NCBI GenBank assembly: GCA_002279795.1
Contig: NCCT01000019.1
Span: 1 to 52,534, forward strand
Length of the DNA: 52,534 bases
Source of the DNA: Hydrogenophilales bacterium 12-61-10
Lineage (GTDB): Bacteria; Pseudomonadota; Gammaproteobacteria; Burkholderiales; Thiobacillaceae
Reading direction: 5' to 3'
Each line of letters starts with the position of its first letter. Position 1 is the first letter of the stretch. Positions 35,497-43,411 of the stretch are shown one piece after another. The translations under genes were made by a program, and so were the position numbers. Below the pieces are notes generated by a model. The model worked only from the letters and a program-made list of their open reading frames with translations, was not told the DNA's origin and did no database searches.

Positions 35497-36495
35497 TTAT
35501 TTTCCGTAACTGCCATAGTGGCCATAGTAATAATCTGCACCTGGGGTCGGCGTGGTTTTATTCAGCAACATGCCCACGACTTCGCACGACTGAATGTGGC
35601 TAAGCGCTTCGCGCACCGCATCCTGAGAGGTTTTTTCGGCCTCCACCACCATGACGATCTGCCCCATATGCGTCGCCAGCACGCTGGATTCGCTGGTCGC
35701 CAGCAACGGCGGGGAGTCGAACAAAATGATCCGGTCGGGATACCGATTGCCGATATCCTCGATCAAACGGGTCATCGCGGCGCTCGCCAACAATTCGGTT
35801 GCGCGCTTGTAGGTGCGGCCGGCCGGCAAAATAGTCAGCTTGGCGATGTCGGTCTTGATCATCACATCGGACAGTTTGAGATTTTTGTCCTGCAGCACAT
35901 CCAGCAGGCCCTTGTCGGCATGGATGCCGAGGTATTCCGGAACCCGGGGCTTGGCGACGTCGGCGTCGATCAGCAGTACGGTGCGATCCATTTCCATCGC
36001 CATCGAGATGGCCAGATTGATGGCGCAGAAGCTTTTGCCTTCTCCCGGCAGCGAACTGGTCACCATGATGAGGTTGCCGTTCTTGACTCGCGCCGCGCCC
36101 TGTCCAAAAGCGTTGGCGATCAAGGGCCGCTTGATGATGCGGAACTCTTCTGCAATTTTGCTCTTCTCGGCATCCGGCGACACCACGCCCATGCGATGCA
36201 GGCGCGCCAGAATTTTGCTCTTCTCGGCATCCGGCGACACCACGCCCATGCGATGCAGGCGCGCCAGGTTGATCGATTGCACCTGACTGTTGCCCTCCAT
36301 CACCGAGGTATCGGGGTCACTGAAAATCGGCTCGACCGTCGTCGCGATGAAAGGCGAGGCGTGTGAACTGCCTTGCTTGCTGAGCGCACTCTCAATCAGG
36401 CTGGCATCTCGCGCCATCTCGGCCGGATTGGCCACAACGCCCGGCCTGGGCGCGCCGGTGCCGATTTTTCCTGCCGCTTTTTCAATAATGCTCAT
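35497..36495 (-). CDS. XrtA-associated tyrosine autokinase (TIGR03018-like) with a duplicated segment
   Basis: 332 aa with a good GGAG site before the ATG. BY-kinase features: Walker A SSLPGEGKSF (Lys154), Walker A' VLLIDADVAKP, Walker B region IILFDSPPLL, and a Tyr cluster at the C-terminus (YYYGHYGSYGK) for autophosphorylation. It pairs with the chain-length protein encoded just upstream to control polymer length. Oddity: residues 77-95 and 96-114 are identical 19-aa copies (LARLHRMGVVSPDAEKSKI) from a perfect 57-bp tandem repeat. The normal protein would have one copy running into AEEFRIIKRPLI. The frame is kept, so it may still work. Confidence 0.92.
   Translation of the reverse strand: MSIIEKAAGKIGTGAPRPGVVANPAEMARDASLIESALSKQGSSHASPFIATTVEPIFSDPDTSVMEGNSQVQSINLARLHRMGVVSPDAEKSKILARLHRMGVVSPDAEKSKIAEEFRIIKRPLIANAFGQGAARVKNGNLIMVTSSLPGEGKSFCAINLAISMAMEMDRTVLLIDADVAKPRVPEYLGIHADKGLLDVLQDKNLKLSDVMIKTDIAKLTILPAGRTYKRATELLASAAMTRLIEDIGNRYPDRIILFDSPPLLATSESSVLATHMGQIVMVVEAEKTSQDAVREALSHIQSCEVVGMLLNKTTPTPGADYYYGHYGSYGK
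36154..36267. repeat. Perfect 57-bp tandem duplication inside the autokinase gene
   Basis: Copy 1 is 36154-36210 and copy 2 is 36211-36267; both start AATTTTGCTCTTCTCGG and end GGCGCGCCAG on the plus strand, with no mismatch. The unit is 19 codons. Exact identity shows it is recent or an assembly product. Confidence 0.97.
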
Positions 36496-36503
36496 GGTTT
36501 CTC

Positions 36504-37982
36504 CTAGCCGGCACGCGACATGACCAATTGCAGGACCATGACTCCGCCGTACGCGGCGATCAAACTACCGAGGGCGGCCAGATAAGTCAGCAAGCCCTTG
36601 CGTTTGCGGCGACGGGTTTCATCCGTTTCCACCCGCGATACCGCGCCCAGCAAGGGCAAACCGGTCAACTCGCGCAGCACGCGGCGATCCGTCACGGTGC
36701 GGCGCAACTGGCTCAGCAGGAACGCGACCACCACGCCAGCACCCAGCCCGCCCAGCGTCACCAGGGAAAGCAGCATGGGGCGGTTAGGCCAGGCGGGCTG
36801 ACTCGGCACAAAGGGCGGGTCGATCACGCGGAAGTCGACGGTATCGGTCTTGCTTTCAACCTCGCCCGACATGGTGACCGACTCACGACGCTTCAACAGC
36901 GCATCGTAATTCTGGCGATAGACGTCGTAGTCGCGCATCAGCTGGGTGTATTCCTGCTCGACCTGCGGAACCATGTTGGAGGCACTGCGCAACTCGTTAT
37001 AGCGTCGCTGATACTCGCCCACGCGCGCCTGCAAGGAAGCGACCGTTGCGTCAGCCTCGGCAATGGCGATGGTTAGCTGCTGATAAACCGGGTTCTGGAT
37101 TTTGGAGCCCGCCGGATCTGCCTTGCGGGCAGCCATATCGGTTTTCTTTTGCGCTTCCAGCCGCTCGACCAGACGCTTGTTGGCCTGGATATCCGGATGC
37201 AGATCGGTGTACTGCAGGCGCAACTGATCCATCTGCTTCTGCAAGGCCTGGATACGGCTGTCAATCTCGCCATCCGTCGTAGCGGCTGCTGCAGCCACCA
37301 GCTCCGGCTCCTCGTCGGCCAGCTGCTGCTTGAGCTGATTGCGGCGATTGATCGCCTCCTGTTGATCCAGTTGGGCTTGACGCAACTGGGCCGACACTTC
37401 GGCCAGCTTGGCGTAATAGTCTCCGCCCTGTCCCGGCATCATGCCGATGTGCTTCTGCTTGAATTCCTTGAGCGCGTTTTCCGAGTCGGTCAGTTTCTGC
37501 TGATATTGCTGCAGCTGATCTTCGATAAAGCGCTGCGAACTGGAAATATCCTGGCGGGTTTTGCCGAGACTGGTTTCGACAAAAATGGTCAGCAAAGACT
37601 GCACGACCTTTTTGGCCAGATCGGCGTTCGCGTCCTGAAACTTGATGGTGTACATGGCTTCGGTTTGTTCGGGGGTTTTCGCCTTGACATCCAAGTCAGT
37701 CATGCGCGCGACCTTTTCCAGCGTGGGCCGGCTGACCAGCTGACGCGTCATCAGCTTGATCTGCTGCTCGACGTTGGGCTCGGCCGTCAAGCCTTGCAGC
37801 AGCGGCTTGAGCAGGGTCTGCGTGTCGACATACACCCGCGACGACGCCTCATAGCGATCAGGAATCGTCATGACCCAGGTCCAGCCGACGATGCACGCCA
37901 GCCAGGCTACCGCCACGCCCCACCAACGCCGCTGCCAGGTGGCTTTGGCGTAGCCTAAAATTTGTTGCAGTACTTGATCCAT
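36504..37982 (-). CDS. XrtA system polysaccharide chain-length determinant (TIGR03007-like)
   Basis: A 492-aa PCP/Wzz-type protein. A membrane helix near residues 20-38 follows a short cytoplasmic start (VLQQILGYAKATWQRRWW). The periplasmic part holds IPDRYEASSRVYVDTQTLLK and a long coiled-coil (about residues 155-380; RFIEDQLQQYQQKL, LRLQYTDLHPDIQANK). A proline-rich motif (DPPFVPSQPAWPNRP) precedes the second helix, and a third helix closes the protein. It sets polymer length together with the autokinase that starts 9 nt downstream. Length and motifs match the family. Confidence 0.95.
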   Translation of the reverse strand: MDQVLQQILGYAKATWQRRWWGVAVAWLACIVGWTWVMTIPDRYEASSRVYVDTQTLLKPLLQGLTAEPNVEQQIKLMTRQLVSRPTLEKVARMTDLDVKAKTPEQTEAMYTIKFQDANADLAKKVVQSLLTIFVETSLGKTRQDISSSQRFIEDQLQQYQQKLTDSENALKEFKQKHIGMMPGQGGDYYAKLAEVSAQLRQAQLDQQEAINRRNQLKQQLADEEPELVAAAAATTDGEIDSRIQALQKQMDQLRLQYTDLHPDIQANKRLVERLEAQKKTDMAARKADPAGSKIQNPVYQQLTIAIAEADATVASLQARVGEYQRRYNELRSASNMVPQVEQEYTQLMRDYDVYRQNYDALLKRRESVTMSGEVESKTDTVDFRVIDPPFVPSQPAWPNRPMLLSLVTLGGLGAGVVVAFLLSQLRRTVTDRRVLRELTGLPLLGAVSRVETDETRRRKRKGLLTYLAALGSLIAAYGGVMVLQLVMSRAG

Positions 37983-38008
37983 GCAGAGTCTCTATCCCAC
38001 CAAAACAG

Positions 38009-38032
38009 ACACACCGTCAGCTGACGGTGTGT
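38009..38032. promoter_or_regulatory. Perfect 24-bp palindrome between the export lipoprotein and chain-length genes
   Basis: ACACACCGTCAG (38009-38020) is followed directly by its exact reverse complement (38021-38032). It lies in the 56-nt gap after the lipoprotein stop and before the chain-length start. With no spacer it is unlike an intrinsic terminator and there is no U-run. It could be a dimeric regulator site or an RNA processing hairpin. Only the symmetry is certain. Confidence 0.6.
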
Positions 38033-38038
38033 TGACGA

Positions 38039-38665
38039 TCAGAACAGGCTTTCGGGAATGACCAGGACATCGCCCGGACGAACGTCGGCGTTGGCCGTGA
38101 TATCACCGTTGCGGATGAGATCCTCAAGCCGCACGCCCAGCTGGATGCGCTTGCCGTCAGGCGTGATCCTTTGCAAATAAGCCTTGTTGCCGTCCGCGAA
38201 GTCGGTCAGCCCGCCCACGGCAATCATCAGATCGATCAGGCTCATGTTTTCGCGATAACCCAGCGCCTGCGGCGTGCTGGCTTCGCCGACGACCCGGATC
38301 TGCTGGTCATAAGGACCGATGCCGCCGCCCACGATCACGGTGGCAATGGGTTCCTGGATGTATTTCGACAGCGCCTTCTCGATATCGCGCGCCAACTGGC
38401 TGGGCGTCTTGCCGGAAGCCTGCAGGTCCTCGATCAGGTTCATGGTCATCTTGCCGTCCGGGCGGATCGGAAAACTACCCGACACTTCTGGATTACGCCA
38501 CACGAACACGCTCACCGAATCGCCTGGCCCCAGCTGATAGTTCCAGTCACGTTCAGTGACCTGGGCAGGCGCAGGCGGGTAAGTTGGGGTACTGGAGCAG
38601 CCCGCCATGGCCACGATTGCAACCACAACGCCGATGCGTGCGATGAGTGTATTGATTGTATGCAT
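38039..38665 (-). CDS. XrtA system polysaccharide export lipoprotein (Wza/EpsE-like, TIGR03027-like)
   Basis: 208 aa from ATG 38665, which has GGAGG 6 nt upstream; a GTG at 38671 would touch that site directly and is less likely. The lipoprotein signal ends in VAMAGC with lipidated Cys23. Poly_export domain: YQLGPGDSVSVFVWRNPEVSGSFPIRPDGK-type strand, split in sequence as LGPGDSVSVFVW and PIRPDGKMTM. An SLBB domain follows (IRVVGEASTPQALGYREN, LIDLMIAVGGLTDFADGN), ending RPGDVLVIPESLF. It forms the outer-membrane side of the export channel. It is the first gene of the 19-gene minus-strand run. Confidence 0.95.
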   Translation of the reverse strand: MHTINTLIARIGVVVAIVAMAGCSSTPTYPPAPAQVTERDWNYQLGPGDSVSVFVWRNPEVSGSFPIRPDGKMTMNLIEDLQASGKTPSQLARDIEKALSKYIQEPIATVIVGGGIGPYDQQIRVVGEASTPQALGYRENMSLIDLMIAVGGLTDFADGNKAYLQRITPDGKRIQLGVRLEDLIRNGDITANADVRPGDVLVIPESLF

Positions 38666-38903
38666 GTCCACCCTCCCTCTAATTAAGCAAGCTATCCGCT
38701 GCGATTATGCCTGAGCGAATTGAAATTTCGACCTCATGCTGCAAAGCCATCAGGGTTCACAGTAAGCAAGGCCCGCACCAGATGCCCCAAGTGGCGTCGC
38801 CATGAGCCCTGCCCGTCCGTATACCACTCATGCCAGCCAGATCATGATGATTACTCGCCAAAAGCGTCAAAAGCTCGCCTCCTGCCGGGGTATCATGCGG
38901 CTC
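38666..38903. other. Divergent non-coding region between EPS operon and mazG
   Basis: This 238-nt region lies between divergent genes. It contains the ribosome-binding site of the export lipoprotein and the candidate minus-strand promoter. No good plus-strand -10/-35 pair was found for mazG, and no tRNA or other RNA gene. In-frame ATGs at 38802 and 38895 could extend MazG but lack family similarity. Confidence 0.5.
38704..38731 (-). promoter_or_regulatory. Possible sigma-70 promoter of the XrtA/EPS operon
   Basis: Minus strand: -10-like CATAAT (38709-38704) and -35-like TCGAAA (38731-38726) with a 16-nt spacer. The predicted start would lie about 30 nt before the ATG at 38665. The -35 box matches the consensus at 4 of 6 positions, so this is tentative. 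Confidence 0.35.
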
Positions 38904-39275
38904 ATGAATCAACCTGCCATCGACTCGCTCGAAACCCTGCGGCAACAGGTTCGTGCCTTTGCCGAGGCGCGTGCCTGGGAAGTCTTTCATACGCCCAAAA
39001 ATCTGGTGATGGCGCTGAGCGTCGAAGCCGCGGAACTGCTGGAGCCATTTCAGTGGTTGACGGCGGAACAAAGCCAGAACCTGAGCGCGGCACAGCACGA
39101 AGCGGTACGCCAGGAAATCGCCGATGTGTTGATCTACCTGACGCGGCTGGCCGACCTGCTCGATATCGATTTGCTGGACGCCGCGGCCGACAAGCTGGTC
39201 ATCAACGGCCGGAAATACCCGGTCGACCTGGCGCACGGCAATGCGGCCAAATACTCGGAACCCTCTAATGACTAA
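38904..39275 (+). CDS. MazG-like nucleotide pyrophosphohydrolase
   Basis: 123 aa from the ATG giving MNQPAIDSLETLRQQVRAF; ATG 38895 would add three residues. All-alpha NTP-PPase features: AWEVFHTPKNLVMALSVEAAELLE (Glu metal ligands in EAAELLE), then QEIADVLIYLTRLADLLDID (ExxD) and KLVINGRKYP. Enzymes of this group (RS21-C6/dCTPase type) cleave damaged or excess NTPs to NMP and pyrophosphate. It overlaps the ferredoxin gene by 8 nt. It opens a plus-strand housekeeping set unrelated to the EPS. Confidence 0.85.
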   Translation: MNQPAIDSLETLRQQVRAFAEARAWEVFHTPKNLVMALSVEAAELLEPFQWLTAEQSQNLSAAQHEAVRQEIADVLIYLTRLADLLDIDLLDAAADKLVINGRKYPVDLAHGNAAKYSEPSND

Positions 39276-39585
39276 ACCTTATTTCTCTCACCATGTTTTT
39301 TTCTGCACCAATCAGCGTGACGACGGCGCCGCCTGTTGCGGCGTGTCCGGCGGCCAGCAGATGCGCGACTACCTGAAGAAAAAAGCCAAGCATGCCCACC
39401 TCACGGGTGCCGGCAAATGTCGTATCAACAGCGCGGGCTGCCTCGATCGCTGCGACGAAGGCCCGGTGATCGTGATCTATCCCGAAGCGGTCTGGTACAC
39501 CTACGTGGACGAGTCCGATATCGACGAAATATTCGAGGTGCACCTCAAACAGGGGCGCATTGTCGAACGCCTGCAGTTGAAATGA
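39268..39585 (+). CDS. Thioredoxin-like [2Fe-2S] ferredoxin
   Basis: 105 aa. It begins KPYFSHHVFFCTNQRDDG and carries Cys13, Cys23/Cys24, Cys58 and Cys62 (CLDRC), the C-x(~10)-C...C-x3-C layout of Shethna-type 2Fe-2S ferredoxins. VIYPEAVWYTYVDESDIDEI is the conserved C-terminal strand-helix. It likely transfers electrons in the cytoplasm, partner unknown. The start is the ATG overlapping mazG; upstream ATG 39241 is within mazG in another frame and adds an unrelated tail. Confidence 0.88.
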   Translation: MTKPYFSHHVFFCTNQRDDGAACCGVSGGQQMRDYLKKKAKHAHLTGAGKCRINSAGCLDRCDEGPVIVIYPEAVWYTYVDESDIDEIFEVHLKQGRIVERLQLK

Positions 39586-39595
39586 TCCGCGACCA

Positions 39596-40198
39596 GTGAA
39601 GCGCTACAAACTCCGCATCCCTGTAGCCGTCGGCAAGCTGGAAACCGTCATCGACGACCCCGAAGGCGAACGTCGCGGCCTGCTGCTGGTGGCGCATCCG
39701 CATCCATTGCATGGCGGCACGCTCGACAACAAGGTGGTGACCACGCTGGCCAAAGCGGCCAACGAAGCGGGCTGGGTCAGCGTGCGGCCGAACTTTCGCG
39801 GCGTCGGCATGAGCGACGGGACCTATGACGCGGGCAGGGGTGAAACCGAAGACCTGCTCGCGGTCGCCCGCTTTGTCGAAGCCAGCTATCCGAACCTGCC
39901 CTGGGCGCTGGCGGGATTTTCGTTCGGCGCCTTCGTGCAGCATCGCCTGCGCCAGCAACTCGATGCGCGTCGCCTGATTCTTGTCGCGCCTGCCGTCACG
40001 ATGTATGCATTCGACCCCGTGCCGCCCGACAGCGTGCTGATTTATGGCGACGCCGACGAACTGATTCCGCCTGCCGCGATGCAGCGCTGGGCTGAGCAGC
40101 AGCAGATCGCGACCAAGGTCATCCCCAACGCCGGACATTTTTTTCACGGCAAACTCGGCGAGTTAAAACAGGCTTTCACGGAGTCCTGCCCATGTTGA
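39596..40198 (+). CDS. Alpha/beta hydrolase (COG2945-like)
   Basis: 200 aa from a GTG start. Hydrolase motifs: [18 protein letters not shown] near the oxyanion region, [12 protein letters not shown], and the nucleophile elbow GFSFGA with Ser109. The acid is in [10 protein letters not shown] (Asp152 or Asp154) and the base is His181 in NAGHFFHG. The small size and these motifs fit the COG2945 group, whose substrates are poorly known. It overlaps the ABC ATPase gene by 7 nt. Confidence 0.87.
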   Translation: MKRYKLRIPVAVGKLETVIDDPEGERRGLLLVAHPHPLHGGTLDNKVVTTLAKAANEAGWVSVRPNFRGVGMSDGTYDAGRGETEDLLAVARFVEASYPNLPWALAGFSFGAFVQHRLRQQLDARRLILVAPAVTMYAFDPVPPDSVLIYGDADELIPPAAMQRWAEQQQIATKVIPNAGHFFHGKLGELKQAFTESCPC

Positions 40199-41097
40199 AA
40201 GTACGCGGGCTCACCAAAAAATACGGCGAGACCGAGGTGGTGCGCGGTCTCGACCTGAGCGTCCGGCGCGGTGAATGCTTTGGCCTGCTGGGCCCCAATG
40301 GCGCGGGCAAAACCACCACCTTGCGCCTGCTGCTCGGCCTGACCGAGCCGGACAGCGGCAGCATCGAAATTGCCGGTATCGCCGTGCCGCAACAGGCCCG
40401 TGCCGCCCGGATGAAAGTCGGCGTCGTGCCGCAAATGGACAACCTGGACCCGGATTTCTCGGTACGTGAAAACCTGCTCGCCTATGGCCGCTATTTCGGC
40501 ATGAGCCGCGCCGCCGTCACAGCGCGGGTGCCCATGCTGCTCGACTTTGCCGGCCTCGCAAGCAAGGCCGACGCGCAGATTACGCAGCTTTCCGGCGGCA
40601 TGAAACGGCGGCTGACACTGGCCCGCGCGCTGGTGCACGATCCTGAAATCCTGTTTCTCGACGAGCCCACCACCGGTCTCGACCCGCAGGCGCGCCACCT
40701 CATCTGGCAGGGCTTGCGCCGGCTGATCGCCGAAGGCAAGACCATCGTGCTGACCACGCATTTCATGGACGAAGCCGAACGACTGTCTGACCGTCTGGCC
40801 ATCCTTGATCATGGTCGCCTGGTGGTCGAAGGCGCGCCACGCGCACTGATCGAAGCGCATATCGAACCCGCAGTGGTCGAAGTTTTTGGTGATGGACTGG
40901 CCGACTGGACCCGCACGCATGCTGCAACGCTGTGCCTGCGCCACGAAACCGTCGGTGAAACCCTGTTCTGCTACACCGCCACTCCCGACAGCGTGATCGA
41001 TGCGCTGAAACAGGTACCCGCCCTACGCTACATCCACCGCCCCTCCAACCTAGAGGATGTTTTCCTCAAACTGACGGGGAGAGACCTGCGTGATTAA
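40192..41097 (+). CDS. ABC-2 type transporter ATP-binding protein (NodI/CcmA-like)
   Basis: 301 aa. Walker [11 protein letters not shown] (about residues 35-44), Q-loop region [19 protein letters not shown], signature [15 protein letters not shown], Walker [15 protein letters not shown], and H-loop [13 protein letters not shown]. The C-terminal 70 residues resemble the NodI-type regulatory extension. With the next gene it forms an ABC-2 exporter. NodI/NodJ-like pairs in non-rhizobial bacteria are common and their cargo is usually unknown. It overlaps its partner by 8 nt. Confidence 0.93.
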   Translation: MLKVRGLTKKYGETEVVRGLDLSVRRGECFGLLGPNGAGKTTTLRLLLGLTEPDSGSIEIAGIAVPQQARAARMKVGVVPQMDNLDPDFSVRENLLAYGRYFGMSRAAVTARVPMLLDFAGLASKADAQITQLSGGMKRRLTLARALVHDPEILFLDEPTTGLDPQARHLIWQGLRRLIAEGKTIVLTTHFMDEAERLSDRLAILDHGRLVVEGAPRALIEAHIEPAVVEVFGDGLADWTRTHAATLCLRHETVGETLFCYTATPDSVIDALKQVPALRYIHRPSNLEDVFLKLTGRDLRD

Positions 41098-41875
41098 GCA
41101 CTTTCGCGTTCCCCAGCTATCGTGGCGCTTCATCCCGGTGTGGCAACGCAACTATCTGGTGTGGAAAAAACTCGCCATCCCGTCCATCCTTGGCAACCTG
41201 GCCGACCCGATGCTCTACATGCTGGGCCTCGGCTTCGGTCTCGGCAGCCTGTTGCCGGACATCGACGGCATGTCGTACCTGAGTTTTCTCGCCGCTGGCA
41301 CGGTGGCCTACAGCACGATGAACGCGGCCACCTTCGAGGTACTGTATTCGAGCTTCTCGCGCATGCACGTGCAGCGCACCTGGGACGCGATCCTCAATGC
41401 GCCGATGACGCTCGACGACGTCATGCTCGGCGAACTGACCTGGGCGACGTCGAAAAGCCTGCTCTCCGGCGTGGCGATTCTGGCAGTGATCTGGGGCCTG
41501 GGATTGTTTGGCAGTTTCTGGATGACACTATGGATCATCCCGGTGGTCGCGCTGGTCGGTTTCTGCTTCGGTGGCATGGGCCTGGTGATGAACGCAGTAT
41601 CGCCGAGCTACGACTTTTTCCTCTATTACTTCACCTTGGTGATCACGCCGATGGTCCTGCTGTGCGGCGTATTCTTCCCGGTGTCGCAACTGCCGCCGCT
41701 GCTGCAAAGCGTATCGGCCTGGCTGCCGCTCAGCCACGCCATCGATCTGGCCCGACCGCTGGTGGTCGGCCGCATGCCTGGCAGCGTTGCGCTGCACGTG
41801 GCTGCTTTATTGATCTACGGCAGTCTGGGTTACGTCATCGCGCTGGCGCTTACGCGGCGGCGGCTTCTGAAGTAG
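41090..41875 (+). CDS. ABC-2 type transporter permease (NodJ-like)
   Basis: 261 aa from GTG, overlapping the ATPase gene. Six hydrophobic segments. N-terminal [20 protein letters not shown] and [20 protein letters not shown] are NodJ-like; [26 protein letters not shown] is the coupling region, and [14 protein letters not shown] is near the C-terminus. It forms the inner-membrane part of an exporter, probably for a lipid or glycan. It is the last gene of this plus-strand set; the PEP-CTERM gene follows after a 393-nt non-coding region. Confidence 0.92.
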   Translation: MIKHFRVPQLSWRFIPVWQRNYLVWKKLAIPSILGNLADPMLYMLGLGFGLGSLLPDIDGMSYLSFLAAGTVAYSTMNAATFEVLYSSFSRMHVQRTWDAILNAPMTLDDVMLGELTWATSKSLLSGVAILAVIWGLGLFGSFWMTLWIIPVVALVGFCFGGMGLVMNAVSPSYDFFLYYFTLVITPMVLLCGVFFPVSQLPPLLQSVSAWLPLSHAIDLARPLVVGRMPGSVALHVAALLIYGSLGYVIALALTRRRLLK

Positions 41876-41888
41876 GCTGACAGCCCGT

Positions 41889-41999
41889 CGCTCAGGGCTA
41901 TGGATCTATTCCGGACAGGCTTTACCCTCTGAGCGAGTCCCCCACGCAAAGGGAAGGGCAGGAAGGTGCGATAAAGGCAACCCTGCCCGTTACGCCTTT
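41889..41999 (+). ncRNA. Candidate structured RNA (stem plus possible pseudoknot)
   Basis: CGCTCAGGG (41889-41897) pairs with CCCTCTGAGCG (41925-41935) with one bulge. GGGCAGG (41956-41962) pairs with CCTGCCC (41982-41988). AAAGGC (41973-41978) pairs with GCCTTT (41994-41999). The last two helices interleave, giving an H-type pseudoknot or two alternative folds. No U-run follows. It matches no riboswitch class I can name. Orientation is taken from the downstream gene. It could be a leader RNA, the 3' end of the ABC operon, or chance pairing in GC-rich DNA. Confidence 0.3.
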
Positions 42000-42080
42000 C
42001 AAATGTCGAAGAAATTTACACTTATAGACCTGGCGACTTGCTGCTTCGCCGCGTTATTAATTTAAATCCTTAACGAATCA

Positions 42081-42112
42081 ATGCCATGAATGACAAATTT
42101 AATTCACGGCAT
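42081..42112. promoter_or_regulatory. Imperfect inverted repeat upstream of the PEP-CTERM gene
   Basis: ATGCCATGAAT (42081-42091) and ATTCACGGCAT (42102-42112) match as an inverted repeat at 10 of 11 positions, with a 10-nt AT-rich spacer. This size suits a dimeric transcription regulator. A hairpin terminator is less likely because no U-run follows. Confidence 0.35.
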
Positions 42113-42268
42113 AAGCCTTGCCCCTATCAGGCTATCGGGTTGGCCATGCGTCTCGTCCAGGTACAAAATCCGGGTCATTGGGTTGCATCAGTACATTGAC
42201 AGGGCAAATCCAACTCTTGCGTAATGGCTCGAAGCTGCCATCAATACTGATAATCAAGGCACCCGACC

Positions 42269-43410
42269 ATGACTCCACAATCACCCTATCCTCGTGCGCG
42301 CAAAATCGGCGCGTTGGGACTCACGCTTTCCGCCTTGATCAGTCCGTCTGGAAAAATCATTTCCAGTGCCGCTGCTGCCTCCGTACTGGTCGGCGGGCTC
42401 GTCACGCAACTGCCCTCTCCCGCCTCGCCCGCCCTCAAGGCAGCCACGATGGCGATGACCCCCACCCGCCTGGCTCACAATGGCTCATCTGCACTGGCAT
42501 CGCCCACATAGCGGTCGAAGGACAGCTGCTGCAAGTGGTGCTGGCCGAATTTCCGGCGGATGACAGCCGCGCAGTCGGGCGCGGAACAGCCTCTGCCTCG
42601 CCGTCTCTCGACCTATCTGGTGACGACGGGCGCGGGCCGGGAGCGGGTTCGTCGCCAAATTTCGGACCTCGCCACGGTTCACCTGGTCTACTTGGCCCGA
42701 GTCACGGCGGAGTTCCGCCCAAAGCTTCGCAGCCAGACGGCAACCCAACCCCTCCGCCCACGATCGGCCAGCTCCCACTGCTTCCGCGTACCCCCGGCGA
42801 ACAGCTCGATTGCACACCCGCCGCGGACTCTGCACCCGATAGCGAATCACCCAATGCGTTGCTGCCGGGGGCGTTTCCTTGTCCGGCAGACCTCGTGAAG
42901 GCCGTTGATCCGGTCGACCATAAAAACCCGAATGCTGCCGGCTTGCCGACGACACTTCCTTCGGACGAACCCCGAAATATGCCGCAAAACCCCTCCCCTG
43001 AAAACGTGGCGGTCCTGCCTGAACAGGCGGCGAGGCCAGACCCCGCGAGCTCTGATACTCCGGCCGACCAGAACCCCCCTGGCGAGGCAGGCGCACCGGC
43101 ATCACCTCCATCGGGAGAGCCGCGAAATGAACAGCCTGAAGCAATGCCCGGCAACCCGCCTGCACCGTTCGAAGCACTCACATTGCCGTTTCCATCCGGA
43201 CCGGACGCGCCAATCAGCCAGATCATCCTGCCATCGGCCCTGCCTGAAGCGCTCTTGGAGCCGGACGCCAGTCAGCCGCCGTCACGAACGGTTGGCCTAA
43301 CCCGCGCTGCCGTACCCGAACCGTCGATGATCTACCTGATGCTTCTGGGGTTGGCCGCATTGGTCTGGACGGGGCGCAATCGGCTCATCCCCACGCAACG
43401 CACCAAGTAA
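42269..43410 (+). CDS. PEP-CTERM sorting-domain protein, proline-rich, probably frameshifted
   Basis: The C-terminus is a clear PEP-CTERM signal: AVPEPSMIYLMLLGLAALVW followed by TGRNRLIPTQRTK, that is a VPEP motif, a hydrophobic helix and a basic tail. XrtA should cut near VPEP and move the protein to the surface or polymer. The middle (about residues 110-380) is low-complexity Pro/Ala/Ser/Gly-rich, likely unfolded. The best start, ATG 42269 (MTPQSPYPRARKIGALGLTL), is in a different frame and stops at 42511. The C-terminal frame is open from about 42118 through 43410, so a shift near 42470-42510 is needed. The alternative start at 42118 gives a poor N-terminus without a signal. Confidence 0.72.
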
Positions 43411-43411
43411 G

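Larger units (their letters stand above)
41876..42268. other. 393-nt non-coding leader region of the PEP-CTERM gene
   Basis: No conserved coding signal on either strand. It falls in three parts: a GC-rich segment with strong potential RNA structure (41889-41999), an AT-rich segment (about 42001-42110) that may hold the promoter, and an imperfect dyad (42081-42112). The region therefore could contain both a terminator or leader RNA and a promoter for the PEP-CTERM gene. A TTTACA at 42015-42020 and a TATAGA at 42024-42029 are too close together to form a normal promoter pair. Confidence 0.6.

Noticed and set aside
41940-41990. c-di-GMP-I riboswitch, because of ACGCAAAG
   Set aside because: The flanking GGGCAAACC-type and receptor elements are absent and the pairing order does not match that class.
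42029-42050. Sigma-54 promoter (TGGC...TTGC...GC) before the PEP-CTERM gene
   Set aside because: Distance between the GG and GC elements is 9 or 6 nt, not 10, so it does not fit the -24/-12 rule.
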